A DNA stretch of 64,000 nucleotides, taken from assembly GCF_028554725.1 (NCBI RefSeq), contig NC_071671.1, positions 61,214,001-61,278,000 of the forward strand. The letters run 5' to 3'. Below, piece by piece: positions 23,971-37,200 of this stretch; position 1 is the first letter of the stretch; every line of letters begins with the position of its first letter. This stretch comes from Zeugodacus cucurbitae. Lineage: Eukaryota; Arthropoda; Insecta; Diptera; Tephritidae. The translations under genes and the position numbers were made by a program. Below the pieces are notes generated by a model. It worked only from the letters and a program-made list of their open reading frames with translations, was not told where the DNA came from and did not search any database.

Positions 23971-26721
23971 AAATAAATGAATTCATGGGATCTACAAATG
24001 CTCAATGATGCGAAAAATGTCTCATATTCACATATTATGTATCTAGCATGGTTAGGAGAATATTGATATTAAGTATTAAAGAACCCTTTAAGTATGGAAT
24101 TATGTATAAAACTATACAATATTTTTCGAGATCGTATAGGAATAATTTTGGAACTAATATTTTTTGGGAATAGTAACTCGCTACATATTTAAACAATTTA
24201 AGATTAATTGATAAGGAAAACATTCAGCGATTGAATTTCATTCTGTCTCTTGTACTACGCACTCTCTTCTTCTCTGTGGACATTAATGTAGGCACATACC
24301 TCATTATTTTTTAACCCTATATGTTTTTGTCATTTTCTTTATGTGGTAATTTTCATTAATTATATTATTTAAAATCCATTACATCTTCATTACAATTAAA
24401 TACCTCAAAGAAGTTGCTCTTTGAGGGAAACCAATACCATAAATAAATGGCAAAGTAATTATGAAACTCAATGTGTAATCAGGTATGTACTGCTGTATGT
24501 AATAATTCAATGTAAAAGACATGTAAAAGTAAATATGCTGCTTAATGACAAGGATGATATTTAAATACCGCATTTCCGCCCGCTAAATTTAAACCAAAAG
24601 AAATAATTCATGTGCCTATCAACGACATAAAAAGTATATGAAGATTTACTCAACATACATAAGCACTAAAAAAAATTAACAACAACAAAACAATATAACA
24701 TACAGGCCGTAGTGGGATAATTGAGGTATCTACTCGCAGAAGTATGTATTTATTTATCTTAGAAAGAGCTGGCTCAAGAGTTTAATTCTTAATGGAAACA
24801 GCTCATTATATGAAATACTGTGTTACAGAACTTTTTTTAGAAAATTTCCATATAACTTCTGGTATAAATATGTGAAATGTCGTATGTCCATGTCGATCGT
24901 ATGCCGGCTTCGCGTTATAAATACATATATTTAATATTTGGATAGAAAATATTTTCAAATGAAAGCTGAATTTTCGTAAAAAGCTTACATTTTTTTTTTA
25001 ATTTTACGTTGGGAAATTATAGAAAAATAAGTCGAAAAATCTGAGAATATCAAAAAATATTTGAAATTTTTAAAAATCTTTCAACGATTTCGTAGCTTAC
25101 TATAGCAAACAAATACAAATAGTATATATATATATAAGTTTAAATAATTGAAATGTTTCACTTACGTGACTAAACCACAATTTCACTTACTTAAGAATTT
25201 AAGTTTTTTAAGCAAACATATGCTTGAAAGCCTTAGCAAATGTCATAAATATTTATGAAAAAGTAGAAACACAAATATATACATACATTTCGGTTTCCAT
25301 GGAATTGTCCCAAATATATGCACACGTGTATAATTGCCTACATGTGTATACTTGTATATTTATAACTACATATGTACATAAACACATATCTGTATAAGTG
25401 CCTGTGTATTTAGTTGTTCAAGTTATTTGCATTGACGTCAACTTCTGTCAAGACTGCCATGACTCGTTTAGTGGGTATTATGAAATCGAAACCGAAAAAC
25501 CAGTTCACTTACTAATTTTATTTATGTTTTTGCTGTTATTTTTGTTTTTATTTCAAATAAAAGTGTATATATTTGTTTGAAGTGAGTAAAACATGAAAAG
25601 GAAACAACAGCATATGTGTGGTACATAAATGAGTTGTTGTAGGCCTAAAAGCAGTATGCGAATAATTTATATAAATAGTAGTTAAAGCATATGTAAACAT
25701 GTATTTATTGTATATGCAAGTGACTTATATAAAAATGTTGGTTTAAACAACACAAAAAAAAATTAAAAAAAAAAAATATTAAATTTGATTTGGTTAAAGC
25801 TTTTCTCTAGGGTGAGCTTTATAAATTTATGATTTATTTTTTTATTTTTTATATACTAATATATGCATATAGTAGTATATAATATATCAAGTTACAGTTG
25901 TATAGACTTATAAAGACCACACAAGTGACTTGTAATATTATGCACTTTGCTTACGAACATACATATAACTTCTCACATATTTTTATGCACCATTTTGTTA
26001 ATGCGTACGAAAGCTCAGTAGCCATACAAGCGTTTCTACTTTCAATCCCAAAATAGTTAAATATTTTATTTGAACTTATAATTAATTTATATCAGTAATC
26101 TAGATATTAGTAACACAATTTAAACCGAGTTTATATACTTGTGAATTCTAAATTTCCCAGCCATAATTTTTTAATATTGAGCAATCGTACCCTAATAACT
26201 AAAAGCTTTTAGGTGCGTCTGTCAGCTTCTTCTTATTCTTTAATTTTGCTTATTAAGTTAGTGAAATCCGGTCACATTAGCATAACATACCAGTTTGCTT
26301 ATGAGTTATCTAATAATATAATTATCGAAAAATATAAATAAGTATCAATTTACTAGAATTTGAGCATGTTTGTGGTTGAAAAGCTTTTGTGGTATTATTG
26401 GAAGTAAATATTCGTTTCAAAAATTATAAACTTCTAGAAGAATTAGAAAGAAATATGCAAAATTAACTGAGAATAACAGAATGGGTGCTGAATACATACA
26501 AAACACATTTCTCACATAATAAAAAATTAAAAATAAAAATTAAAAAATAAAATTTAAATTTAATATTAAATTAAAAATTAAATTTATTTCTAAAATTTTA
26601 AGAATTTTTTTTCAATTTTTTTTTAAGAAGTGTATTTATGCAAATCAACTATTTTTATTTACACAGCCAGCTAATGATTTTCTCCCTATATTGTCTCATA
26701 TATATGTATTGCTACACTTAC
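23971..26721. other. Intronic stretch without gene
   Basis: AT-rich, with (TA)n near 25120 and A/T-only low complexity at about 26515-26630. Nothing else recognised. Confidence 0.6.
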
Positions 26722-26879
26722 CGCATGCCATCGAAGCCGTCATCCGAACCATTTATGGTGAGCACTGGTGCGCGTGCATATGCTTTCGCTACGCGTCGAT
26801 TGCGTTCGAAAACAATCACTTTAGCCCAAATCTCATCGTCGATTTGTGTCCATTTGTCTAAAACTTCTTGTATGTGCTC
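26722..26879 (-). CDS. exp: Second coding exon, start of the MH2 domain, probable exp ortholog
   Basis: Acceptor tttatttcag|GAG lies at 26881-26880 and donor ATGCG|gtaag at 26721; 158 nt, entry phase 0, exit phase 2. It encodes 52 residues and two bases of an Arg codon. The first part (EHIQEVLDKWTQIDDE) is helical. From about residue 57 of the joined protein the sequence follows the Smad MH2 pattern: W-A-K-V-x-V-F-E-R-N-x-R-V, then P-V-L-T-I-N-G. Receptor Smads have W-C-S-I-x-Y-Y-E-L-N-x-R-V and L-T-V-D-G at these places. It lacks the W-x-H/T pattern of inhibitory Smads, so Dad is less likely. Known for the family: Expansion has an MH2 domain at its N-terminus and no MH1; in Drosophila it affects tracheal tube size. 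No other coding exon was found within about 24 kb on either side. Confidence 0.9.
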
Positions 26880-26968
26880 CTGAAATAAAGGAAAAATAGT
26901 ACAAATTAGCAAAAGAGCAAAATTTGCGGCTATCAGAAAATGGTAGAGTAATAAAGTACTGAAACAAA

Positions 26969-26988
26969 AGACTTAAGCAACGAACTCG
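26969..26988 (+). repeat. AGACTTAAG motif, copy 2
   Basis: Exact AGACTTAAGCAACGAACTCG, here extending into a 7+2+7 inverted repeat GCAACGA-AC-TCGTTGC. It lies 90 bp upstream (gene sense) of the second coding exon. Confidence 0.75.
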
Positions 26989-26989
26989 T

Positions 26990-29022
26990 TGCCAAATTAA
27001 TGACACTTTTCATCAATAAACAAAAATACTTAATGTTTCTACACGCCAACCACTTGCTGTTTTATCTAGCGCTTTCAATCTCACTACTACAAAATTCGCA
27101 CTTTCCTTTTCCAGCGCTCGCTTTTGTCAACAAAAATGCAGCCAAGTTGTGGAAACAATGATAAATTGCAACACCCGTGTGCAGCTGGTTTGCATAAATG
27201 CACACATGCATACTACGATACATACAAACATAGAAAAACATTAGATACAACAAACACAAAAATATGCAAAGCGCTGCAAAAAGCCGCTCCTAATGCTGGC
27301 TTATTGCGCTTGCAGTGCTTTACTGTTGCCATAATAGCTGTTGTTGTTGTTGCTATTGTTGCAGTGAACGGCCTTGTGTGCAATTTAACTTTTACTCTCA
27401 GTGCAACAACAATAACTACAACAACAACAACATTTTGCTAATCTAAAATATATCACAACAGCGTAACAACAACCACAAGCGCAATCTTTGCAGCCGCCTG
27501 CTGTCGTCGCCGCCTGCACTCGTTTGGCATTTTGTATATATTTTTCATATTTTTTCTGCTGCTTTGATTTCTTGGCTGGTTTTCACTAGTTTTTTCGTTG
27601 TTACATTGCCAGCTGATAAATGCTCCAGCTCTTGGCGCACATTTGCATGGCTAAGCTGAGTTTGGGCCTACAGCTGCTTGCAATATTATTATTGTTGTAG
27701 TTGTTCTTTCACTTTTTTCAATTTGAGTAATTTTTTTTACGACTTTTGGCCGCAATAGACCAAAGTTTGCGGCTTCCATAAGGCACCATAATCAATATGC
27801 TAGTAGTTATAACAGTTTATACATATATTTTGAGTACAACAACAAGCAAAATTTTAGCATTTTCGCTTACTTCATGCTCAGCTGCACTCATTTCATTTAA
27901 TTTCATTGCTTTCCTTGCCTACATTTCTCCACTTGCCATTATTTGCTGTGCTTAAGGGTATTTTCGAAAGATTTTGACTTAGTTTATGGCACACCTATTG
28001 CGTGGCATTTATCTGTTTGTGGGTTAAAGGCAGTTTTCACCTTTCGTTTCAAAATATGATAAATTTCTATCTGATTTCTTTTATTTCGTTGGTTTTTGTG
28101 ATTTTCTCTAGTTGTACTGTATTAACATTAGACTTAAGCAACGAACTTCAATGAAGTTTTTCATTTAAAAATTACGCCAGGTGGCGCTGCAGTGCTGGTT
28201 TTGCAATTTTTGCGATTTGTCAACGAAGAATAATATTTTTTTAATGGATTTGAGGCTGGGTTATACATTATTTATGCTTATTTTATTTTAAATGCTATCA
28301 AATAAATAATGTCTAATCAATGAAGCAAAACTGCAAAAATAAATTTAGCAATTTGTAGAAATTAAAAATGAAGTTCTTCTCTTCACCATTGCATAAAATC
28401 TCAGATTCTATTATATTAATGATTTATAGTTCAATTTTGGTTTAGGTGTCTCTTCGTGCAGCTTTTTGATCTCCGTTAAATATTAACACCTAAAATGAGT
28501 CATAAGTCATGCTTTTATAAAACCTTCAATATCAGAGAAGATTTGTTACTTTGAATTGCACCTAAGTTGGTAAGTGAACTGGTGTAAACCAATCAATAGA
28601 AAAGAGACAATACCAACAAGTACTGCTCCCCTAAATCTTTAAACAAAATAAAGCAAAACAATTCGAAAACACAAAATTTAAGCTTATTTCATATTTCCAA
28701 TAAGAAAAACAAAATTTGTGGTATTTATGCCGTCGATGACTTGCCGCACAGCTTCACACAAACTTTACTAACCTCTGCTTGGCTTTAGTTCTGCTTTTCT
28801 GCAAGATGCCAAGATGCCGCAGTGAGCATATCTAAGCAAGCGATTTGCTTGGGTGCAGCAAGTGCACGATTTTGAGCAGCGCGCCCAGAAAGGCAACTAA
28901 ACTATGGAGACGCATTTTTTTGGTGGAATTTAAGAATTTTTTTTTAATTTAATTAATTTTTATGAAAAATATTATTTTTAGTAGAATTAATTTTAATTAT
29001 TATAGATATTCCATCAATACAC
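26990..29022. other. Intronic stretch without gene
   Basis: TTG/CAA-rich around 27.3-27.7 kb; one AGACTTAAG motif copy at 28130; otherwise nothing recognised. Confidence 0.55.
28130..28147 (+). repeat. AGACTTAAG motif, copy 3
   Basis: AGACTTAAGCAACGAACTTC: identical to the consensus through GAACT, after which it diverges. Confidence 0.7.
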
Positions 29023-29026
29023 TTAA

Positions 29027-29287
29027 GGGGTTACATGGGATTTGTCAGGTTAGAAATGGCCTATGTTCAATTTTTTTTTTCTATATAAAAAAATATGTAT
29101 TTAGTTCAAACTTTTTTTGTCTTATAGATACATATTTAAAGAATAATTTCACACCTTCCAAAGGCTGATCACCGAAACTATTATTCAGTTCGAAAATTTA
29201 GGATAATATTCTTGAGATGTTGTAGAAATTAATAAGCCAAAAAAGCAAAAAATCGATTTTTTGAACACACGAAACCCATGTAACCCC
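29027..29287. mobile_element. PiggyBac-like MITE flanked by TTAA
   Basis: TTAA at 29023-29026 and 29288-29291 flanks inverted ends GGGGTTACATGGGATTTGT and ACGAAACCCATGTAACCCC (17 of 19 positions match). The 261-bp interior has no ORF. A TTAA duplication with a G/C-run terminus is the hallmark of piggyBac-type integration. The family is inferred from that alone. Confidence 0.8.
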
Positions 29288-31627
29288 TTAACGTAAGTTT
29301 CTTATATTTTTATGCTCTTTGGTTTTCAATTTAGTCCCTCTCTAAGTTGTTAAAATTGTTTAGTTCAAATTTCAAAATGTTGCACCAAATGAACGTCTTC
29401 TAGTACTGTCTAAATTGTGCACGTGAGTTAGTAGTTTACTAACCTTATCACTATTTGCTATGCTCGTAGTCACTCTATGAAACTCTGAAATTATTCTCTT
29501 CAATCTACCATCATCTATGCTTCAACGCCACTGTACTCAAAGTCATAAATAAGTTCTTACTGGCCTCGCAACCTTTTGTAGTTATTCTGATACATATATG
29601 TATACTGTATACTAATGTATGTAAAGCGATAAAAATGCAAATAAATCAAGTGACTAAACTTGTTAACCTTTTCATTAAATTTTGTATCAAATTATATAAA
29701 AACACAGTATAAGCATACATCAGTGAGTGTGTGAGTGTCTGTGAATACAAATATATATGTGTATGTAGAAAATACATACATATGCATATATCAGACATTC
29801 TTGTCAGTTGAGCAGTGTGCTTTTCAAATTGGGTATTTTTTTCTACAAATGTTTTCAGTTTTTTATAAAATTATTTTTTTCTTTAGTGTTTCTAAATATT
29901 ATTTTACTATTTGCCTATAAAACAAAAGACATAAAGACCTAAAGACTCGGCTTCAATTTCATTTTCATTTGAAGAAGTTGAGAAAAAAACACACTTCCAA
30001 CTCAAGACAAATGAACAAGTGTTTGTTATTAGTGTTGTTGTTCATGTTTTTAGTGTGTGTTTGCATACGAGCAACAAATACAAGAGTAACATCAATGGCA
30101 TTAAAACAATAATCTCGCTATCTGCCACTACATTTTTTTATTTTTGTTGTTGCTTTTGTTTTTTTTTTTTTTAATTTTTGTTGTTATTTTTATTTTTTAT
30201 TTTTTATTTTATGTACAACGCTCAGCTTATACGCTAGCGAAACTTGAAATCGAAAACAAAACCACTTTTGATTTTTATGAACTGAAGATGAGCCAGCCAT
30301 CCGCAGCAGCGCGATGCTCTCAGTCTGGCTAAGACAAGTCAAATCAAGTCGCGCTGCCAAGCCAAGCTTCTCGCCGTTGCGCTACAAGCTGCAGCCGCCT
30401 TCCAAGCGCCTTCTATGGAAATATGCCGTTTTTCTTGTTTCTTGTACATATTTGTTGCTGTTGCTGCTGTTGTTGTTGTTGTTTGTAACATTTACTACAT
30501 TTTGCTTGTAGTTGCTCTCTAGTAGTTCGCTGTTGTTCTGATTATATTGTTGTTGTTTTCATTGTAGAAGCAACGGCAGGTTTCTGCTCGTTTTCATTTT
30601 CATTTGGCCTCTCAGATGTTTGTTGTTGTTGTTGATCTTTTTGGCTTGTCGCTTTACAACAGTAAAACTTGTACTATAAATTGTAGATGTGTGTGTGTGT
30701 TTATGTTGTCGCTTCTTTGTTGTTTTTGTTGTCGCAACGCTTTAGCTGTTGTTGCTGCCGCTTCTTCTGCTCTGGCTGCGGCTCTACCTCTACTTGCCGT
30801 GCTGTAGGCCTGTTTAGTGCTCGCATTAAAAAATTTTCGATTTCGTTTTTCATGTTTTCTGCTTGAACGCTTGAACCTGTTGACCTTCTTTTCCAGCGCA
30901 CACAATGTGTGTTTTCATATTTTTTCGGTTTGTAATTTTTAGCGGCGTTTACTTGCCCCTTCACGAACGCCTTAACCGCACTTCCGTTGCCCTCAACAAC
31001 GGTCTCTGCTCGTGTGTGTGTGTGCTTCTTCTCTAGTAACTACGTGTTTATTAAGTATTTATTATTATTGTTGTTCTTGTTGTTGTGCTGTTTTTTATGC
31101 GTTCTTTGTCTGGCGGCGCATTTGCTTTTAATGTAGAAAATTAAATTGCTGTCGAGCGGCTCCATCAATGACATTTACCATTATGTTGCATTGATGTTGT
31201 TATTAACACCGTTTTGATTTTTTCCACTTCTGTTATTGTTGTTTTTCAAAAAAAAAAAAAACATTTTTTTGTTGCAAATTCTAATTTTTAGCCAAAGTTA
31301 ATTTCATGCCATTTTGACTCTGGCTCATCGCTCAAGGTGCCATGTTGGTATTACTTGCAATTGCGAATGTTGTTTCTTTAATTATTGTTGTAATTTGCGT
31401 TTTAATTTGAATTCTTCTGAACTTTTACATGTCTAAATCGTTAATATGCAGAATGCTTATTTTTAAGAATGACATAATTGGCATGAATAACACCAAGACC
31501 TCCGTAGTGTTGATTGAAACCAGCAGTATAAAGTATTGAGTTCAAAGAATGCGATTTTTTTTAAAGAAAAAGTTAAATACATAATTAGAACAGAGTATTG
31601 TCCAAATGGTTAGAATTCTAACCTCCT

Positions 31628-31653
31628 CTTTCTCTCTCTCTCTCTCTCTCTCT
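31628..31653 (+). repeat. (TC)n microsatellite
   Basis: About 13 TC units, with further pyrimidine-rich sequence to 31690. Confidence 0.9.
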
Positions 31654-31737
31654 TTTTCTGTCCCTCTCTACTTCGCTTTCACTCTCTATTTTTATCTGCA
31701 AAACTATGCACATATCACCGCATCATGACCGTTGCTT

Positions 31738-32400
31738 AATAAGCTTCTAATAAAAAGCTTAAAAAGCTTCGTTGAACAAACTGTAAGCTTTCTAGCTCGT
31801 CTTGTTTTTCGAAGCCACTTGAGTATGACTTATACAAAATTATTGTTAATAACATTACCAATTTCTGCAACACTTGAAAGCTTTCAAAAAGCTATAAATT
31901 TTCCACTAATTTACTTTTTTGTGGTGCTTAGAGTGCTCTATAACTTTTATAAACAACTATTGTATATCATAATAAATTTATGCATACATCCTTGCACGCC
32001 TAAGAAAAAGCTTCGTCAAAAAGCTTAAAAGCTCTTTAGTAAAACACTCCTTCTATGTTATACTTGAAACATGTCTTAGGTGGTATTGCTAGAATGAATT
32101 ATATAGAGTTTAAAATGCCTTGAAAGCTTGTATATAAAAAAAGCTTTGGTTTACTTCCTGGACTATTGCTTCATTTTCTTATTTTTAGGTTATAAAATAT
32201 TTATATAATTATAATTCATTTATTAATTTATTCAACTCAGATATTTTTCAAAAAGCTTCTTAAAAGCTCCGCTGGAAATTGAAGAGCTTTTATGACTATA
32301 AAATATATTCGTGTCTAATCACATATCGCACAAATTACAATTTCATAGTATACTTAACCAGCCTCTGTACTCCCAAGCTTATACTGTCTTGCTCTTTATA
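31738..32400. repeat. Dense cluster of AAGCTT hexamers
   Basis: I count eleven AAGCTT hexamers in about 650 bp, many as AAAAGCTTA or GAAAGCTTTC, where less than one is expected by chance. The unit is not regularly spaced. The 98-codon frame inside is not convincing. Origin unknown. Confidence 0.55.
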
Positions 32401-33216
32401 CTCTTGTAAACTCGCTTGATTTATCCAAAAAGCTAAAGCAATTGCTTGTTGTTATGCAAATACATTTAGCTATTGTATTATATACACTCGCTCCTACTAA
32501 CCCAACTCTGACTTGACTGCATGCTAAATTTAGTATAAGTAGATGCATAACGGTAAAATCTAGGTAATTTCATTTAACCCAATGTGTGTGAGTACTGTGT
32601 GTGTTTGCGGCGTGCAAATGAGTGCCAGTTACCAACACAACAAGTTTTACAAACAAGTTCCTGCTACAAATCGAGTATCAAAGGGAGAGGAGTGATGGCG
32701 GGTGTCTGTCTAACTTGACGGCGAAATAAAAGGAGCATTTAGTGAAACAGAAATCACAGCGGAGTGGCTAAAAATGCAACAAGAATGTCAACTCATTAGA
32801 AGCGTGAAACGGTGAAAACGTGTTTAAATTTGTATTTTTTTTTGTTTTTGAAGTCTTTGTTTCAACAAAAATAGCATAAAGCGAGTTGAGGGAATGAGTT
32901 GCAGTGTTTGCGCTGTAAAAAAATGCAGACAGTCTATAGAAAAAAAGTAAAAGTAAGAATTTAATACTCGCATTATAATAATGAAAAGGGAGAGTTTGGT
33001 TTGTGATTCTTATAAATGGCACTTAAGCTTATTAAATTTTATTGGTTTTGTCTCACAGTCGCTTAAGCATACATTATATCTATATGATATATATTTATGC
33101 GGTTACTAAGTGCATATCGTTGTTACGACCTTGCAAGGTGACTATCCGGTTTGACCTTTATTGAATACGTTAATTTTGAACAAGTAAGGGAAATTGTATT
33201 TAAAAGTCAAACTTAT

Positions 33217-33775
33217 GTCACTGAAGAGTTAGCATAAGGAGACTTGGAGACTTATTTGGGTTGAGTCAACAATACCCTTGAATATTCAATTACCTTATGA
33301 GGATGATTTGTCTCCCTGCCCTTTTCTTTTTTCTGGAACTTTAATTTATGACGAGAGAAATGATTGGATCGATTAAGCTAAATAAGGAATTAGGGGACCT
33401 AAACCTAATTAAGCCGAAGCTTATTCAGATTATATTAACAATCGATTTTTTGTCATGAAAATCCTTTTTGTAATTATTTTGTTTTTGTCACTGAAGAGTT
33501 AGCAGGGTTAGGGTCTTAACAACTTTTTTGGGTTGAGGCAACAAGCAAAAGACAATAGTGCGAAGACAGACAGTAAGTATCCTTGAATGTTCAGTTGCCT
33601 TATTAGGAAGATTTGGCTTCCTATGGTTTTTTCTATTTCTATTCCTAGAACTTTCATTTGTGCCAAGAGAAGTGATAGAATAGATTAAGCTAATTAAAGA
33701 ATTAGGAGACCTAAGCTTATAAAGATAATATCAAAACCGGTTTTTTGTCATTAAATATTTTTTTTTGTAATTTGA
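33217..33775. repeat. Two-unit tandem duplication, ~270-bp period
   Basis: GTCACTGAAGAGTTAGCA begins at 33217 and 33487. Both are followed in order by TTGGGTTGAG, CCTTGAATxTTCA, TTGCCTTAT/TTACCTTAT, GATTAAGCTAA, AGGAATTAGG and CGxTTTTTTGTCAT. Unit 2 has a small insertion near 33545. No coding frame. Confidence 0.75.
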
Positions 33776-33924
33776 AGAAGTCAACCAAGCAAGTTTTTAT
33801 ATTTAATAACAAAAAAATGGTTAAAGTGGATTTATTGGATTTTTTTATAGATGACGTCATATTTGTGGGTACTGCTTATCGCTGAACGCCAAATTTACCA
33901 ATAAACTCGAGTTTAATGCACATA

Positions 33925-34261
33925 TTAGGTCTACAAATTTGCTTCCGCCGTTTTCCAATAGATGTCTCTAGGGTCAAGCACTGGTCGATTAAATTGATTA
34001 AACCGTTTTATATCGATCTTGGACATTTGTGTCAACATTAACCCAACAAAAATTTTTAGAGATCTGTTTGCATCCCAAACTTATTCTCAACTGAAAAAAT
34101 GTCACTTTTTGAGCCGAATTCTCGACATTTGCGGGAATTTTGCTTTTCTTTTTTAATTTCAAGAAAAGTGCGGCTGAGGCTCATCGAAATTTGTAACCAT
34201 TTTTATACAAAAAAACTTAAATTTACTATAAAAAACGGCGGAAGCAAAGTTGTAGACCTAA
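33925..34261 (+). mobile_element. TA-flanked MITE, GGTCTACAA family, full-length copy
   Basis: Inverted ends TTAGGTCTACAA(A/C)TTTGC continue as TTCCGCCGTTTT, giving 28-bp TIRs. Both sides are flanked by TA (33923-33924, 34262-34263). It is 337 bp long with no transposase. TA duplication and size indicate a non-autonomous Tc1/mariner-type element. Related copies lie at 44675 and 48091. Confidence 0.85.
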
Positions 34262-34263
34262 TA

Positions 34264-37200
34264 TATATAGATATTTCAATTTTCTTGTGTGGAGTCTTTA
34301 TTCTATTGAATTCCCTTTCGTATAACTAGAATAAAATTTTTACTTTGTTACATAGTATTCCGTTATTGTTTATGTCTTTATGTCTATTAGAAGCATATTC
34401 AAAAATCATCTTTTTTGGAAATAAAATTTGTTGATTAATTGAACATTCATTACCCGAAGCCAAATAATTTATGATCATTTATCCGAAAATATTTAATGTA
34501 CAATTAATGCAGTCGTGCTAACGGTGAAGTAATCAAAAAAAAATAATCTTTTTTGTTATCAAATCAGCATTCTTTAAAACCTGATGCGGCACCTGTTGGT
34601 GTCTCGAACACACACATATACACACAGAGAGACTGGTTACAAAAGCTCCAAAGCTATGCAATAATTATATAAAATAATGTCGAGAGTGTGTATGTGTGGC
34701 ATGCAGTTAAGTATATACTCAGTAAATATATATATATATATATGCGGGTATCGAAAAATTAAGCTAACGACTTTTCGATCGAATGCTGTATTACAGAGCC
34801 GGCATTAACGTCAAATTAAATTCAATTAATTACAAATATTTATTAAATTGTCTTTATTTTTTATTTTAACTTTTTTTGCAATTTTGAATAAAAAAAATAT
34901 AACACGATGCCGCTCAAAGCCGCTTAATTGACATCATTCACGAGTTGAACGCACAGGCCGTAAGTATATACTTACATATGTAATGTACAGTTATACATGC
35001 ACGTTTGCATAAATTAACTGAATTTAATATTTATTTATTATTGCGACACGAGTCTTCAATCACATCACAGCTGCAACTACAGTCAGCATCCGTTGACTGA
35101 CACTTTGTAACGTACCGCTGTACCGTTAGTTGCATACACATATGTGTGTGGCACGCTTATTGTACGTGCATACATAAAACGGTATTGCACTCAACTGCCA
35201 GATTTTCTCACAATTAACACATCAATTTTTTATAGTCGCTTTTATTGCAACAGCATTTAACGCAGACGTAGATGTTTGCCGCTCGTGTCAGCTGAGAGCG
35301 TGCGCGAATGTTGAAATGTTGCTAAGTGCAACAACCGCTCGGAAATTCGCTGTGGCATGTGCAACTCACTCACTCAAATGCCATGTGTTTCGCATGTGCT
35401 GTTTGTATGTGTGTATGTGCACGCACTTTCAATGTGAGTTGGGGCAGAGGTTGTTGCGACGATTATCATTTCAAGTCACAGCGCAAATATTTAACGGTTC
35501 ATTGATATCGTGTATTAAATATACGAATATATAAAGGTGAATGTTGTGAAATTTGTTTTTAAGTAATTTCATAAATTATTCAATTCATGTGGTAAAATAA
35601 AACCAAAAATCGCATGATGGTCCACAGAAGAGTTTGATTATCTATTGAAGACTCAGAAAATAGTTGAAGAAGTGATCAATAGATATAAAATCGGAAATGC
35701 CTATTATGGACAGTGGAGAATAAGCGCAAATGTTGAAATTAATCTCTCTTCCTGCTGATTCCTATACTTTTTATAAAGAAATATCTTGTATAAGTTCAGA
35801 TCGATCGATTTTTACAACATTGGTAAAGGCCGTGCAGCAAGAGAGACCAAGTCATGATAACGAAAACTAATTCGCCAGCAGACTCCACGATAATTGTAAC
35901 AGTCTCAATTTCTCAGTTTCTCAATTCCAAAGAGAGAGTCAGAGAGAGAGATAGAGCGAGAGTTCGGGAGATCGATAAAGAAAGAAGATGGAGACGAAAA
36001 GTTAGAAAGAGAGAAATGGTGTGAGAGAGACATATAGATAGATAGATAGAGATAGAGAACATTTGAGAGGGAGATAAAGAGAGAACGAGAAGAATAGATG
36101 AATAGAAAAGTAGATGAAGTTAGAAAAATTTCAAAGGAAAGATCCATATAAATCCTTAGTATATGAACTTAAGAAGCTTATTATAAAAAAAATGTGAAAA
36201 TGCATTAATTTTAAACTGAGGGACTGAACATTTTTAAAGGACGCTGTGGTGAAGAAGATGGGAAAAGAAAAATAAAGACTTGAGTACTGTTTGTGAGCAT
36301 ATCCTGCCAAAAATATATACTCGTATTATTAGATTTAGTGACTTCGATGGATCAGAAATTTATGATTCTCGAGTTTTGGGTTTCACTCATGTAATATTAG
36401 CCACATTAGCTTAATATTACAACTAATTTTTGTAGTCACGAATTTAGAGTTTTTCTCCTGCCTCTTCTTCTTAGCAAAAAACTTCATTTCAGTTCCACCG
36501 GTGGTGTAATATGAGTTTAGCGCAAAAGTACCAAACAAACCAGATGTGCTAAACACGCATTGACGTTGCCACCAAATGCACATTTGGCTTTTCAAATTTC
36601 AATAATCGTGCCACAGAAATTGATGCTCTTTGACTAAGGCAAATAATTTGACATTTTCTTGGAGTTGAAGGGAGTGGCGATAAGCATTTGCGGTTTTTGG
36701 TTTATTTTTCAAATTAAGCTGAAGTCAGTACCAAATATAGTATAACGTGATAGTAGCTGAGAAGAAACTGAAATTTATTACACCTTTTTCCTTGTTTAGC
36801 AATTTTTTGTGTTAAATTTTTTTTTGGTAATTTTTGTAACACGATTTCCTATATTTTCAAACATTTCGCGCTGCAACCGACGCATTTGTTTGCGAGAATC
36901 GCTTACTTGCATGTTCGCACAAAACCACAACTAATATGGCAATTAGCGATATAACGGCAATTATGTTGCACACTACTATATTATTTATACATAAAGTATA
37001 TATATATTTACAATCGGTTGTGGCAAGTGTTGCAACTTTCGCTGACTGCTGCTTGCAACACTTTTGCTCTCACAAAGCGGCTTGGCGTATATACATGTGT
37101 GTGTGTGTGAGTAACTAACGTTAGGTGCTTTTAGTTTGACGACTACAAATCGGAAAATAACGACAACAACAACGCCAACAATAATAGCAACGGCTATTAA

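Larger units (their letters stand above)
1318..26721 (-). other. exp: Intron of about 25.4 kb between second and third coding exons
   Basis: Bounded by donor gtaag at 26721 and acceptor cag at 1318. It contains no other exon I can support. It does contain a LINE remnant (3.9-5.1 kb), three TIR elements of one family, a deleted mariner, a foldback element and several motif clusters. The length is typical of developmental-gene introns in large fly genomes. Confidence 0.8.
29292..33216. other. Intronic stretch without gene
   Basis: Poly-T at about 30.14-30.21 kb, TTG repeats at 30.45-30.75 and 31.05 kb, a (TC)n microsatellite and an AAGCTT cluster. A GC-richer block at 30.29-30.42 kb is not coding as far as I can see. 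Confidence 0.55.
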
